From: Candidatus Omnitrophota bacterium
GTDB taxonomy: Bacteria; Omnitrophota; Gorgyraeia; Gygaellales; UBA12090
DNA length: 5,628 nt
Assembly: GCA_003510525.1 (NCBI GenBank)
Contig: DOMD01000175.1
Location: 1-5,628, forward strand
Reading direction: 5' to 3'
Of this stretch, positions 1 to 5,541 are shown piece after piece. Numbering within the stretch: the stretch's first letter is position 1; the number at the start of each line of letters is the position of its first letter. Under the pieces are notes generated by a model, which searched no databases, had not been told where the DNA came from, and saw only the letters and a program-made list of their open reading frames with translations. The position numbers and the translations under genes were made by a program.

Positions 1-3
1 CAT
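1..3 (-). CDS. Possible start codon of the next minus-strand gene (only ATG visible)
   Basis: The first three bases are CAT, which read ATG on the minus strand 54 nt after the argF stop. The layout mirrors argB-argD, where a heptad-repeat spacer of similar size leads straight to an ATG without a Shine-Dalgarno. If real, it would be the sixth gene of the operon, perhaps argG or argH, but no coding sequence is visible to test this. Confidence 0.25.
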
Positions 4-71
4 TTTTTAGTTTTGGGTTTATAGCTTTGGGTTTGTTTAGTATTTAGGATTTCGGATTTAGGGTTTCTCCC
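4..71. repeat. Heptad (7-nt) degenerate repeat spacer after argF
   Basis: A T/G-rich run has a clear 7-nt period. TTAGTAT (37-43), TTAGGAT (44-50), TTCGGAT (51-57), TTAGGGT (58-64) and a drifting TTCTCCC (65-71) follow in register. To the left, TTTTGGGTTTATAG (11-24) and CTTTGGGTTTGTTTAG (25-40) are two longer related units. The argF stop codon (58-60) and its last two codons lie inside the run. There is no GC-rich hairpin with a U-tract, so I see no intrinsic terminator after argF and the transcript may continue leftward. Confidence 0.7.
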
Positions 72-984
72 TTTTTAACAGTTTTAATAATATCGCCTTC
101 TGCACATGCAGTCTGTTTTCCGCCTGGTCAAAAACCACTGAATTCGGGGAATCAATCACCTCATCGGTTATTTCCTCTCCCCTGTGCGCCGGCAGGCAAT
201 GCATAATCAAACAATCTTTCCTGGCGGATGAAACAAGTTTTTGATTAATTTGATACTCCCGGAATATTTTCCTTCGCGCCTTGGCCTCTTTTTCCTGGCC
301 CATGCTCGTCCAGACATCAGTATAAATCACATCCGCGTTTTTGCAAGCTTTTAATGGGTCGCGGCTTAAGCTGATCAAGGCCCCGGAAACCAAAGCCATC
401 CCCAAGGCCTCTTTAAAAACTATCTTATCCGGTTCAAATTTATTGGGTGTGGCGATATTCAGGTGTAAACCGGTTTTCGCGCAGCCGTAAAGAAGCGAAT
501 GGGTAACATTGTTACCGTCACCCACATAGGTTAGTGTCCTGCCTTTAAACGAACCGAATTTCTCTTTTATGGTATATAAATCCGCCAATCCCTGACAGGG
601 ATGCGAAAGGTCGGAAAGTCCGTTAATTACCGGCACGCCGGCATATCTCGCCAATTCAATAATATTCTTATGTTCAAAGGTCCGCAGGACTATTCCCTGA
701 ACATAACGGGAGAGCGTCTGAGCCACGTCCTTGATTGCCTCTCTCACCCCTAAGTTTATCTCCCCCGGACCCAAATAAATGCTTAAACCCCCAAGCTGAA
801 ACATACCCACCGCGAAAGATACCCTGGTCCTGTTGGATGGCTTCTGAAAAATCAGGGCCAGAGTCTTTCCCTTCAGGCTCTGAGAGTATTTTTGCTTGTT
901 TTCTTTAAGCTTATCCGTAAGCAGAAAAATCTCTTCTATTTCCTTTAAGCTTAAATCCTTAATTGATATCAAATCTTTTTTCAT
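58..984 (-). CDS. argF: Ornithine carbamoyltransferase (ArgF/OTC)
   Basis: This cytosolic enzyme transfers the carbamoyl group from carbamoyl phosphate to ornithine, giving citrulline and phosphate. The protein has 308 residues, a normal length for OTC. The carbamoyl-phosphate site reads KPSNRTR at residues 48-54 (usual form S-T-R-T-R, with Asn in place of the first Thr), and HPCQ is at 128-131. The ornithine-binding half has DGNNV at 156-160, DVWTSMGQE at 223-231 with the SMG loop, and HCLPAHRGEE at 262-271. The SMG and HCLP motifs favour ornithine over aspartate or acetylornithine as substrate, which fits an operon whose ArgJ releases free ornithine. The ATG at 984 lies 2 nt after the argD stop. 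A weak AGGT ribosome site (990-993) sits within the end of argD, so translation is probably coupled. The last codons and the stop run into a heptad repeat. Identity is secure. Confidence 0.96.
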   Translation of the reverse strand: MKKDLISIKDLSLKEIEEIFLLTDKLKENKQKYSQSLKGKTLALIFQKPSNRTRVSFAVGMFQLGGLSIYLGPGEINLGVREAIKDVAQTLSRYVQGIVLRTFEHKNIIELARYAGVPVINGLSDLSHPCQGLADLYTIKEKFGSFKGRTLTYVGDGNNVTHSLLYGCAKTGLHLNIATPNKFEPDKIVFKEALGMALVSGALISLSRDPLKACKNADVIYTDVWTSMGQEKEAKARRKIFREYQINQKLVSSARKDCLIMHCLPAHRGEEITDEVIDSPNSVVFDQAENRLHVQKAILLKLLKREKP

Positions 985-986
985 TT

Positions 987-2192
987 TTAACCTGTGACCT
1001 GGCGGCTTTGCGGCCTGGCGGCTTCCTGTATTGCCTTATCCAATATCCCCACTGCCTTGTCCGCCTGCTTCTTAGTAACATTAAGGGCCGGCATCAGCCT
1101 TAAGACCGTTTCGTGAGTGCAGTTAATCAATAAACCTCTTTTAATACACTCCTCAACTACCGGCTTCCCGGCCGTATTCAGTTCAATGCCGATCATCAAC
1201 CCCAAACCTCTTACTTCTTTGATTACCGAATATTTCTTAGCCAGTTCTGATAATTTATCTTTTAAATATTCACCCATTTCCCGGGCATTGGCAATCAGCT
1301 TTTCTTTACGCAGGGCCTTAAATACCCCTAAAGAGGCCTTACAGACCAGAGGGCTCCCTCCAAAGGTAGAGGCATGTCTTCCCGGGCCCAGGATATCGGC
1401 AATCTCTTTTCTAGCCACCATTGCTCCGATAGGCAATCCTCCTCCTAAGGCCTTAGCTAAGGTCATTATATCCGGAGTGATTCCGTAGTGCTGATAGGCG
1501 AACATCTTAGCGGTTCGGCCCAGGCCGGTCTGGACCTCGTCCGCGATCAAGAGTATCTTTTTCTCATCGCAAAGCTTTCTTAAATATAAGACAAAATCCT
1601 GATCGGCAACATTTATCCCGCCTTCGCCCTGCACCAGCTCAATAATAATTCCCGCGGTTTTATCCGATAGTGCCTTTTTTAGGGCATCTCTATCATTATA
1701 GGCAACGCTCTTAAATCCCGCGGGAAGCGGTTCGAAGCCCTCTTGATATTTTGCCTGTCCGGTCATAGTCAAGGCCGCCAGGGTCCGGCCGTGAAAGGAA
1801 TTATTAAATGAAATTATCTCATACCTGCCTTCGCCATAGGCCCGGGTGAGCTTTACCGCGGCCTCATTGGCCTCAGCCCCGGAATTGGCAAAAAACACCT
1901 TGCCGGGAAAGGAGTGGCAAATTATCTCTTTGGCTAATTTTGCCTGGGGAATAGACAGGTAATTGTTAGGCAGATGAATCAGCTTATCTATCTGGTCCCG
2001 AACCGCCGAGACCACATCCGGATGGCAATGCCCCAAAGAACTCACCCCCCAGCCGGGAAAAAAATCCAGGTATTCCTTACCGTCAATATCAATAACCTTC
2101 ATCCCCTTTCCTTTGACAAAAATCAAAGGCATTCGGGTATAGGTAGGCATAATATAATCCTGATAGGCTTGGAATATTTCTTGTTTCTTCAT
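987..2192 (-). CDS. argD: Acetylornithine aminotransferase (ArgD)
   Basis: This PLP enzyme (class III aminotransferase) moves the amino group of glutamate to N-acetylglutamate 5-semialdehyde, making N2-acetylornithine. The 401-residue protein shows the expected order of motifs: DFFPGWGVSSLGHCHP (43-58), the cofactor phosphate loop SGAEANE (104-110), FHGRT (134-138 region), QGEGG (188-192), ADEVQTG with the PLP-ring Asp218, and LAKALGGG with the Schiff-base Lys247. HASTFGGSPL follows (273-282). It could also act on succinyl-diaminopimelate, as many ArgD enzymes do, but the operon points to arginine. The start is the ATG at 2192. No clear ribosome-binding site precedes it, because the upstream 46 nt are a 7-nt repeat run. 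The last 11 residues (AARPQSRQVTG) lie outside the usual fold and come from a GC-rich repeat, so they look like a recent extension. The argF start follows 2 nt after the stop. Confidence 0.96.
   Translation of the reverse strand: MKKQEIFQAYQDYIMPTYTRMPLIFVKGKGMKVIDIDGKEYLDFFPGWGVSSLGHCHPDVVSAVRDQIDKLIHLPNNYLSIPQAKLAKEIICHSFPGKVFFANSGAEANEAAVKLTRAYGEGRYEIISFNNSFHGRTLAALTMTGQAKYQEGFEPLPAGFKSVAYNDRDALKKALSDKTAGIIIELVQGEGGINVADQDFVLYLRKLCDEKKILLIADEVQTGLGRTAKMFAYQHYGITPDIMTLAKALGGGLPIGAMVARKEIADILGPGRHASTFGGSPLVCKASLGVFKALRKEKLIANAREMGEYLKDKLSELAKKYSVIKEVRGLGLMIGIELNTAGKPVVEECIKRGLLINCTHETVLRLMPALNVTKKQADKAVGILDKAIQEAARPQSRQVTG
998..1022. repeat. Short GC-rich tandem repeat forming the argD C-terminal tail
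   Basis: CCTGGCGGC occurs twice (998-1006 and 1014-1022) with a 16-nt period, followed on the left by a partial CCTGTGA (991-997). On the coding strand this supplies the final residues of ArgD (AARPQSRQVTG), past the end of the aminotransferase domain. The argF ribosome site AGGT (990-993) also falls in this stretch. Confidence 0.6.
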
Positions 2193-2193
2193 C

Positions 2194-2242
2194 TAACTTT
2201 TAGATCGTAATTTTGCGTTTTTAGTTTTAACTTTTAACTTAT
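2194..2242. repeat. Heptad repeat spacer between argB and argD
   Basis: The whole junction divides into 7-nt units in one register: TAACTTT, TAGATCG, TAATTTT, GCGTTTT, TAGTTTT, AACTTTT, AACTTAT. The last unit contains the argB stop codon (2239-2241), and the first abuts the argD start codon. The run leaves no room for a conventional Shine-Dalgarno before argD. It uses a different word from the argF-side heptads but the same period. Confidence 0.65.
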
Positions 2243-3093
2243 TTAATGATTTCGGTGCCGATTCCCTGTTTGGTAAAAATCTCTAAAAGCAAGGCATGGG
2301 GGATCCGGGCATCTATAATATGGGTCTTCTTTACTGTGGCCTCTAAAGCGGATATACAGCTCTTTACCTTAGGGATCATCCCTTGATGCACTGCCCCTTC
2401 CTTAATCAAACCATTGGCCTCGGAAATAGTCAAGGTGGAAATAAGCGAACTAGTGTCGCTGGTTGAGCGCATAATTCCCCGCACGTTAGTCAAAACCACT
2501 AATTTTTCCGCCGACAGGCTGGAGGCAACCCTGGAGGCCGCCTCATCAGCATTAATATTATAGGTTTTTCCGTCTTTGCCTTTTCCCATCGGACACAATA
2601 CCGGGATAGAGTAATTCTTAGTTTCCCGGAGTATCGGCTCAGTGTCTATCGCTTCCACTTCGCCAACCAAACCCAAATCCTTGGTCTCTATCTTTTTACG
2701 GGCTAAGATTACCCCGCTATCTTTGCTGGAGAACCCTGTCGCCTTTTGGCCTAATTCCTGAAGCTCCGAAACAATTATCGCGTTAAGCTTCTCCAGCTCT
2801 TCCTCGACCACCGCCAGGGTCTTCGCGTCGGTAACCCGCATCCCATCCACAAACTCGGTCTTCATACCCTCCTGCTTCATCCTCTCGGATATATTCGGTC
2901 CGCCGCCATGAACCAGGACCGGACATAAGCCCATATAGCTTAAAAAAACAATATCTTCTAAAACTCCCTGGCGGATTTTTTCATCGCCTAAAATGCTCCC
3001 GCCGTATTTTATCACCATCACCTTACGGTGAAATTCTTTAATATAAGGCAAAGCCTCAATTAACACATCCGCTTTTCTAATCGCGTCTTCCAT
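2239..3093 (-). CDS. argB: Acetylglutamate kinase (ArgB/NAGK)
   Basis: This enzyme phosphorylates N-acetylglutamate with ATP, the step usually under arginine feedback in organisms with ArgJ. It belongs to the amino-acid kinase family, and 284 residues is a typical length. Visible landmarks are KYGG with catalytic Lys29, the substrate loop HGGGP (62-66), FVDGMRVTD (81-89), YNINADEAA (178-186) with the likely catalytic Asp183, and GMIPKV with Lys242. In the last motif the residue before GMIPKV is Gln where Gly is usual. An N-terminal helix of about 20 residues (ADVLIEALPYI) precedes the kinase core. In known hexameric enzymes this helix goes with arginine inhibition, so the enzyme is probably arginine-sensitive (inference from family knowledge). 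The ATG at 3093 gives the standard N-terminus but lacks a recognisable Shine-Dalgarno. A 95-nt spacer with strong inverted repeats separates it from argJ. Confidence 0.96.
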   Translation of the reverse strand: MEDAIRKADVLIEALPYIKEFHRKVMVIKYGGSILGDEKIRQGVLEDIVFLSYMGLCPVLVHGGGPNISERMKQEGMKTEFVDGMRVTDAKTLAVVEEELEKLNAIIVSELQELGQKATGFSSKDSGVILARKKIETKDLGLVGEVEAIDTEPILRETKNYSIPVLCPMGKGKDGKTYNINADEAASRVASSLSAEKLVVLTNVRGIMRSTSDTSSLISTLTISEANGLIKEGAVHQGMIPKVKSCISALEATVKKTHIIDARIPHALLLEIFTKQGIGTEIIK

Positions 3094-3101
3094 GTAAAAA
3101 T

Positions 3102-3182
3102 CGCTGAACTACGCGGAACTATACGCTGAACTACGCAATACATTTATGCGTGGTTCCGCGGACTGTTCCGCGTGTTTCCGCG
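3102..3182. repeat. Direct and inverted repeats forming a two-tier stem-loop between argJ and argB
   Basis: CGCTGAACTACGC occurs twice exactly (3102-3114 and 3124-3136). CGCGGAAC (3112-3119) is complementary to GTTCCGCG at 3153-3160 and again at 3165-3172, and a third near-copy lies at 3174-3182. An inner stem pairs GAACTACGCA (3128-3137) with TGCGTGGTTC (3147-3156), 10 bp with one G-T wobble and a 9-nt loop. An outer stem can pair 3112-3119 with 3165-3172. In the operon transcript this would be a stable intercistronic hairpin between argJ and argB. No U-tract follows, so it is not a classical terminator. An RNA-stability or processing role, or a decayed mobile repeat, are both possible. Confidence 0.7.
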
Positions 3183-3188
3183 CTCTCT

Positions 3189-4349
3189 TTAATTATATTC
3201 CGCGTTTATCCTGATATATTCCGGGGTTAGATCTGAGGTATACACTACGGCCTTGCCTCTACCAACCCTTAAATCTATCTTGACTATTATATCCTTTTTC
3301 CGGAAAGAATCACCCTCTATTTTTATTTTTTCTCTGGCCTCTACCCCGGAAGCCCCCACCGCCGCCACTATCCTTCCCCAGTTAGTGCCTCCGCCGTAAA
3401 CAGCGGTCTTAAAAAGATTAGAATTGGCCACGGCCAAAGCCGCTTTTTTAGCCTGCGCATTATCCTTGGCTCCGGATACCTGAATAGTTATAAACTTGCC
3501 GGCTCCCTCAGCATCCAAAATAATCATCTTGACTAGACCCAGGCAAATTTCACTTAAGGCAGTTTTAAACTTAAGAAAATCCCGCGCGCCTAAACAGACT
3601 TTCTTATTTTCCGCTAAACCGTTAGCCAAAATAATCACGCTGTCATTAGTGCTCATGCATCCGTCAATAGTAATTATATTAAAAGAATCTTCAACTGCCT
3701 GCTTCAAGGCCTCTTTTAATGCCGGGTATTCAATTAACACATCAGTAGTGATAAAGCAAAGCATAGTGGCGCTTCGACTATGCTCAGTGTAAACCATATC
3801 CGGAGCAATCATTCCCGCCCCCTTGGCAATTGCCCCGATAGTTACTTTTTTTCCGCTTATCTCCAACTCCCGCGCTAAGGCTTTAGGTTTGGTATCAGTA
3901 GTCATTATGGCCTGGGCTGTCTTATTACCACTGCTTCTATCTAAAGAGCCAACCAAAGACGGCAAGGCCTTCTTTATCTTGGAGAAATCAAGCCGACGGC
4001 CGATAATTCCGGTCGAGGCAACCAGCACCATTTTTTTATCTATTCCTAATAGCCCCGCGCCAAGCGAAGCGGTAGACTTAGCCGTTTCCATTCCCGGCTT
4101 TCCGGTGTAGCAATTAGCATTCCCGCTGTTGACTATTATAGCTTGGGCCTTTTTTGATTTCAGATGTTCCCGGCAAAGCTCAACCGGGGCCGCGGCAAAC
4201 TTATTTTTGGTAAACATACCACAGGCGGATGCCGGGATATCGGAATATATCAAAGCCAAATCCAGGCCGCCGGATTTCTTTATCCCCGCCGCTATTGCCT
4301 GCGACCTAAACCCCTTAGCCAGGGTTATGGCGTTTTTATGCTCTCTCAT
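3189..4349 (-). CDS. argJ: Glutamate/ornithine N-acetyltransferase (ArgJ) with an insertion at the autocleavage site
   Basis: ArgJ transfers the acetyl group from N-acetylornithine to glutamate and releases ornithine. Some members also use acetyl-CoA, and that cannot be decided here. It is made as a precursor that cuts itself between Ala and Thr of the ATML motif into alpha and beta chains, with Thr as the nucleophile. The 386-residue protein has VNSGNANCYTGKPG (73-86), the oxyanion pair in STG (112-114), IMTTDTKPK (148-156), KGAGMIAPDM (176-185), A194-T195-M-L, STND (233-236), DAEGAGK (279-285), NWGRI (323-327) and the C-terminal YIRINAEYN. Normally AP(N/D)M runs straight into ATML. Here VYTEHSRS (186-193) is inserted, abutting the scissile bond. 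The usual D-P/A-N-W-G-R also reads G-T-N-W-G-R. The frame is intact and other motifs are good, so the gene is probably functional. The ATG overlaps the argC stop in ATGA. Confidence 0.94.
   Translation of the reverse strand: MREHKNAITLAKGFRSQAIAAGIKKSGGLDLALIYSDIPASACGMFTKNKFAAAPVELCREHLKSKKAQAIIVNSGNANCYTGKPGMETAKSTASLGAGLLGIDKKMVLVASTGIIGRRLDFSKIKKALPSLVGSLDRSSGNKTAQAIMTTDTKPKALARELEISGKKVTIGAIAKGAGMIAPDMVYTEHSRSATMLCFITTDVLIEYPALKEALKQAVEDSFNIITIDGCMSTNDSVIILANGLAENKKVCLGARDFLKFKTALSEICLGLVKMIILDAEGAGKFITIQVSGAKDNAQAKKAALAVANSNLFKTAVYGGGTNWGRIVAAVGASGVEAREKIKIEGDSFRKKDIIVKIDLRVGRGKAVVYTSDLTPEYIRINAEYN
3771..3794 (-). repeat. 24-nt in-frame insertion in argJ resembling a dispersed short repeat
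   Basis: These 24 nt encode VYTEHSRS, residues absent from the ArgJ family pattern at this point. The core (3772-3789, coding strand CACTGAGCATAGTCGAAG) matches what I remember of a repeat scattered through many bacterial genomes, often seen as CACTGAGC...GTCGAAG; this has not been searched. ACTATGCT (3777-3784) is also the exact inverse of AGCATAGT (3760-3767), which contains the codons of the catalytic Thr-Met, so an 8-bp stem can form across the junction. Confidence 0.6.
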
Positions 4350-5392
4350 AGCAAACCCTCAGTTTCTTTGAAGCCGCAGAGCAAATTCATATTCTGCACT
4401 GCCTGGCCTGAGGCGCCCTTAAGCAGATTATCTATCGCGGAAATTATAATAATTGTTTTCTGATCCGCGCTCACCTTAACCCCGATATCGCAAAAGCTGG
4501 TTCCCTGAACATCCCTCAAACAAGGAAATTCGCCTTCGTTTTTTATCCTCACCAGCGGTTTATCCTTATAGTATTTTTTATAAGCATTTGTTAGCTGATG
4601 GCTGATAGCTGATGCCTGCCTGCCGGCAAGGCAGGGCTGATGGCTGACTTTCACATATATCGTTTCCAAAATTCCCCTTTCTATTGGCAAAAGATGGGGA
4701 ACAAAGGTAACCTTTATCTTTTTCTTGGCCAGCTTAGACAGCTCCTGCTCTATTTCAGGCGTATGCTGATGGGCATCAACCTTATAGGCCTTGAAATTGT
4801 CCTTTAGCTCGGCCCAAAAAGGGTCATCCGCCGGCCTTCTTCCGGCTCCGCTGTAACCGCTTTTGGCATCAATGATAATCTCTCGCGGGCTGAATTTTTC
4901 TTTTAATAAGGGAGCCAAGGCTAGAATCGCCGCGGTGGGATAGCATCCGGGATTGGCTATAAAACCCGCTTTTTTTATCTTTGAGTTGTTAATCTCCGAC
5001 AGGCCATACACCGCCTTCTTAATATTCGCCTTATCCTTATGCTTGACCTTATACCAGGCTTCATAAAGCCTATAGTCATCCAGCCGGTAATCCGCGCTTA
5101 AATCAATAACCTTTTTCCCTCCCCTTAGCAGGGTGGGGACCACATCCATAGAACTGGTATGCGGCAAGGCCAGGAAAAACAAATCCGCGGATTGGACAGC
5201 CTGAGATAAATCCAGATTCTCGCACCACAAATCCAACCGGCCCTTAAATTGAGGAAATATCTCCGCTATCGGAGCCGGCTTATTTAATCTGGCCGTAAGA
5301 TAGCTTATCCTTACCCGGGGATGCTTTAACAAAATCCTGATTAACTCTTCCCCGGTATATCCTCTCACTCCTAATATTCCTACTCTTAGCAT
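4346..5392 (-). CDS. argC: N-acetyl-gamma-glutamyl-phosphate reductase (ArgC) with a repeat-derived insert
   Basis: ArgC is the NADPH-dependent reductase that turns N-acetylglutamyl phosphate into the 5-semialdehyde through a cysteine thioester. Counted from the ATG at 5392 (348 residues), the Rossmann motif is GVRGYTGEEL (8-17), the active cysteine is Cys150 in NPGCYPTAA, the histidine motif is HQHTPEIEQ (208-216), and the end has CDIG and SAIDNLLKGASGQAVQNMN (318-336). The open frame also extends 4 codons to a GTG at 5404. I prefer the ATG because it gives the standard family N-terminus and because the Shine-Dalgarno GGGTGAT (5400-5406) covers that GTG and is well spaced for the ATG. Residues 250-268 (from SHQPCLAGRQA through QLT) replace and lengthen a normally short loop between TIYVKV and AYKKYY. 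They are translated from a DNA repeat block. ArgC is first in the operon and its stop overlaps the argJ start. Confidence 0.95.
   Translation of the reverse strand: MLRVGILGVRGYTGEELIRILLKHPRVRISYLTARLNKPAPIAEIFPQFKGRLDLWCENLDLSQAVQSADLFFLALPHTSSMDVVPTLLRGGKKVIDLSADYRLDDYRLYEAWYKVKHKDKANIKKAVYGLSEINNSKIKKAGFIANPGCYPTAAILALAPLLKEKFSPREIIIDAKSGYSGAGRRPADDPFWAELKDNFKAYKVDAHQHTPEIEQELSKLAKKKIKVTFVPHLLPIERGILETIYVKVSHQPCLAGRQASAISHQLTNAYKKYYKDKPLVRIKNEGEFPCLRDVQGTSFCDIGVKVSADQKTIIIISAIDNLLKGASGQAVQNMNLLCGFKETEGLL
4356..4360 (-). promoter_or_regulatory. Ribosome-binding site of argJ (GAGGG)
   Basis: GAGGG on the minus strand lies 6 nt before the argJ ATG (4347-4349), inside the last codons of argC. 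Together with the ATGA overlap it supports translational coupling of argC and argJ and fixes the argJ start. Confidence 0.6.
4593..4648. repeat. In-frame heptad repeat block with central palindrome inside argC
   Basis: Eight 7-nt units lie in register. AGCTGAT (4593), GGCTGAT (4600) and AGCTGAT (4607) are followed by a 21-nt near-palindrome (4615-4635) whose arms are CCTGCC and GGCAGG around GCCGGC, with one bulged base. GGCTGAT (4635) and GGCTGAC (4642) follow. GCTGATGGCTGA recurs exactly at 4594-4605 and 4636-4647. The coding strand translates the palindrome as PCLAGRQA, a peptide I recall as a repeated in-frame insert in proteins of candidate-phylum bacteria (memory, not searched). Confidence 0.8.
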
Positions 5393-5399
5393 TTTATTA

Positions 5400-5406
5400 A
5401 TCACCC
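5400..5406 (-). promoter_or_regulatory. Ribosome-binding site of argC (GGGTGAT)
   Basis: GGGTGAT on the minus strand matches the GGTGAT end of the consensus AGGAGGTGAT and stands 7 nt before the ATG at 5392. It overlaps the upstream in-frame GTG (5402-5404), so that GTG is unlikely to be the start. Confidence 0.55.
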
Positions 5407-5430
5407 GGATTATACATTGTCAAGTAAAAA

Positions 5431-5454
5431 GGCTGAGGTCAAGGTTGAGGTTGA
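5431..5454. repeat. Imperfect hexamer repeat upstream of argC
   Basis: Four 6-nt units in register, GGCTGA, GGTCAA, GGTTGA, GGTTGA, lie in the argC leader. The period is 6, unlike the 7-nt runs elsewhere in the window. No function can be read from it. Confidence 0.55.
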
Positions 5455-5468
5455 GACAAGCCTAAGTT

Positions 5469-5538
5469 AAACCCCGTCAGAAACATCCCATTAGAAACAG
5501 GCCGCATTTAAATAATATATCATAATTTCTAACGGGGT
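5469..5538. repeat. Inverted CCCCGTTAGAAAY-type repeat pair, left element
   Basis: ACCCCGTCAGAAAC (5471-5484) and the degenerate CCCATTAGAAAC (5487-5498) point one way. ATTTCTAACGGGGT (5525-5538) points the other way. The outer pair can form a 13- to 14-bp stem with a G-U and one mismatch around an AT-rich centre. The centre holds the -10-like part of the candidate argC-side promoter, and the -35-like part overlaps the right arm. Confidence 0.7.
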
Positions 5539-5541
5539 CAA
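5514..5541 (-). promoter_or_regulatory. Candidate sigma-70-type promoter for the arg operon
   Basis: On the minus strand TTGACC (5536-5541) is followed after 16 nt by TATATT (5514-5519), preceded by TG one base upstream (an extended -10). Each box differs from consensus at one position. Transcription would start near 5507, giving a leader of about 115 nt to the argC ATG. The -35 overlaps the CCCCGTTAG repeat and the ATG of the possible pilin gene. I see no ArgR-type operator palindrome nearby. Confidence 0.4.

Noticed and set aside
186..199. GCCGGCAGGCA in argF, similar to the argC palindrome core.
   Set aside because: It encodes the catalytic HCLPA motif and no flanking repeat units are present, so the match is coincidental.
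591..603. Short palindrome around CCCTGACAGGG in argF.
   Set aside because: It encodes the conserved HPCQG motif, so it is explained by protein constraint.
1117..1488. Plus-strand open frame of 123 codons opposite argD.
   Set aside because: It lies entirely antisense to a well-conserved gene and shows no recognisable domain. The same holds for the other plus-strand frames opposite argD, argJ and argC.
5409..5423. TTGACA (5418-5423) and TATAAT (5409-5414) on the minus strand, both perfect consensus hexamers, just before argC.
   Set aside because: They are only 3 nt apart, so they cannot be the two boxes of one promoter. The TATAAT would start RNA about where the Shine-Dalgarno lies, and no good -35 stands 17 nt before it.
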